This document shows, in pieces, positions 63,705 to 64,000 of a stretch of DNA of 64,000 bases. The position numbers were made by a program, and so were the translations under genes. Every line of letters starts with the position of its first letter. Position 1 is the stretch's first letter. Source of the stretch: Viscum album. Lineage: Eukaryota > Streptophyta > Magnoliopsida > Santalales > Viscaceae. Under the pieces are notes generated by a model, which saw only the letters and a program-made list of their open reading frames with translations, did not search any database and had not been told where the DNA came from. The stretch is from positions 9,996,001 through 10,060,000 of the forward strand of contig OY728142.1 of the NCBI GenBank assembly GCA_963277665.1. The letters are read 5' to 3'.

Positions 63705-64000
63705 GAAGATTTATCTATTTTGGACCTTAATGATAAAATCAATGAACATACTATAAAGACAACCAGTTCTAGACTTATTCCAGAATCTGCTTCTAATGAA
63801 CCCGAACCTAGAGAAGAACCTGAAGTTTCTAGCCCTACCTTTTCTAGATCAACTAGAATTCTAAATAATCATCTTTTAGATGCTGTTGTAGGAAATCTTG
63901 ATAAAAGGACACAGACTAGAGCTTCTCTTAGAAATCAGGTTGAACATCAAGCCTTCTTGTCACAGCTTGAACTTAAAAACATTGATGATGCTATTAATGA
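63705..64000 (+). pseudogene. Copia linker between integrase and RT, cut by window end
   Basis: The same frame continues after TAA 63702. It has an acidic, Pro/Ser/Glu-rich linker (NEPEPREEPEVSSPTFSRS), then NNHLLDAVVGNLDKRTQTR and AFLSQLELKNIDDAIN. These two blocks lead into reverse transcriptase in SIRE-like elements. No further stop is seen to the window end. Confidence 0.75.

Larger units (their letters stand above)
58744..64000 (+). mobile_element. Ty1-copia (SIRE-like) LTR retrotransposon, runs off the window
   Basis: A complete 5' LTR (58744-60498), primer site, gag, protease and integrase in that order, which is the copia order (integrase before RT). The last bases encode the segment ahead of RT (AFLSQLELKNIDDAIN), so RT, RNase H and the 3' LTR are outside. 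The protein style, with a long acidic and coiled-coil gag, the KKTPYEMW and FFGCNVFILNTK blocks and a long integrase tail, resembles the SIRE lineage. It is inserted in the A2 3' LTR; the left flank is GGGAT (58739-58743). Its reading frames are less ruined than those of the gypsy elements, so it is younger, but several stops and two frame changes make it inactive. Confidence 0.9.

Overview
This window is plant nuclear DNA: very AT-rich, without any intact host gene, and built almost entirely from decayed LTR retrotransposons inserted into one another. The families recognised are plant Ty3-gypsy elements (the two with recognisable pol are chromovirus-like, probably Tekay/Del), very large-LTR elements with little or no coding DNA, and one Ty1-copia element (probably SIRE-like). 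Such nesting is typical of gene-poor, probably pericentromeric or otherwise heterochromatic DNA in a large plant genome. The species cannot be named from the sequence.

Layout. (1) 1-9185: minus-strand Ty3-gypsy element with both LTRs (the left one clipped by the window edge), an internal gag-PR-RT-RNase H-INT relic, and a long leader rich in palindromic TACACGG/GTGTAC-type motifs. (2) 9186-about 10850: unassigned AT-rich DNA. (3) About 10850-58743: an old plus-strand Ty3-gypsy element (called A2 here), whose 5' LTR lies at about 10.85-14.69 kb, whose gag relic is at 48.7-49.3 kb and whose 3' LTR is at 56.0-58.7 kb. Everything between has been inserted into it. (4) 14832-48011: minus-strand element B, inserted just behind the 5' LTR of A2 (flanks TATGA/TTTGA). 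(5) 19659-31490: plus-strand element P with 4.7-kb LTRs, inserted in the internal region of B (flanks ATGGC/ATGGA). (6) 36287-47654: minus-strand element M with two 4.7-kb LTRs and only 2 kb of non-coding internal DNA (a LARD-type element), inserted in the right LTR of B (flanks AAACC/CAACC). A 606-bp GC-richer island with 12-bp terminal inverted repeats (34105-34710) sits in the same LTR. (7) 49340-about 56010: minus-strand Ty3-gypsy element C, with a left LTR and degenerate pol and gag but no right LTR. (8) 58744 to the window end: a plus-strand Ty1-copia element, inserted in the 3' LTR of A2, with a full 5' LTR, primer binding site, gag, protease and integrase. It runs off the window before reverse transcriptase.

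No element is capable of making its proteins: all reading frames carry stops or frameshifts, many of them G-to-A or C-to-T type. The most unusual structure is shared by the LTRs of A2, P and M. At near-constant distances (about +340, +540 and +720 bp) downstream of a TATA box, each carries three degenerate copies of a conserved, partly palindromic motif. The same family appears to end its LTRs in TATA rather than CA. All boundaries and homologies were read by eye; alignment would refine them.
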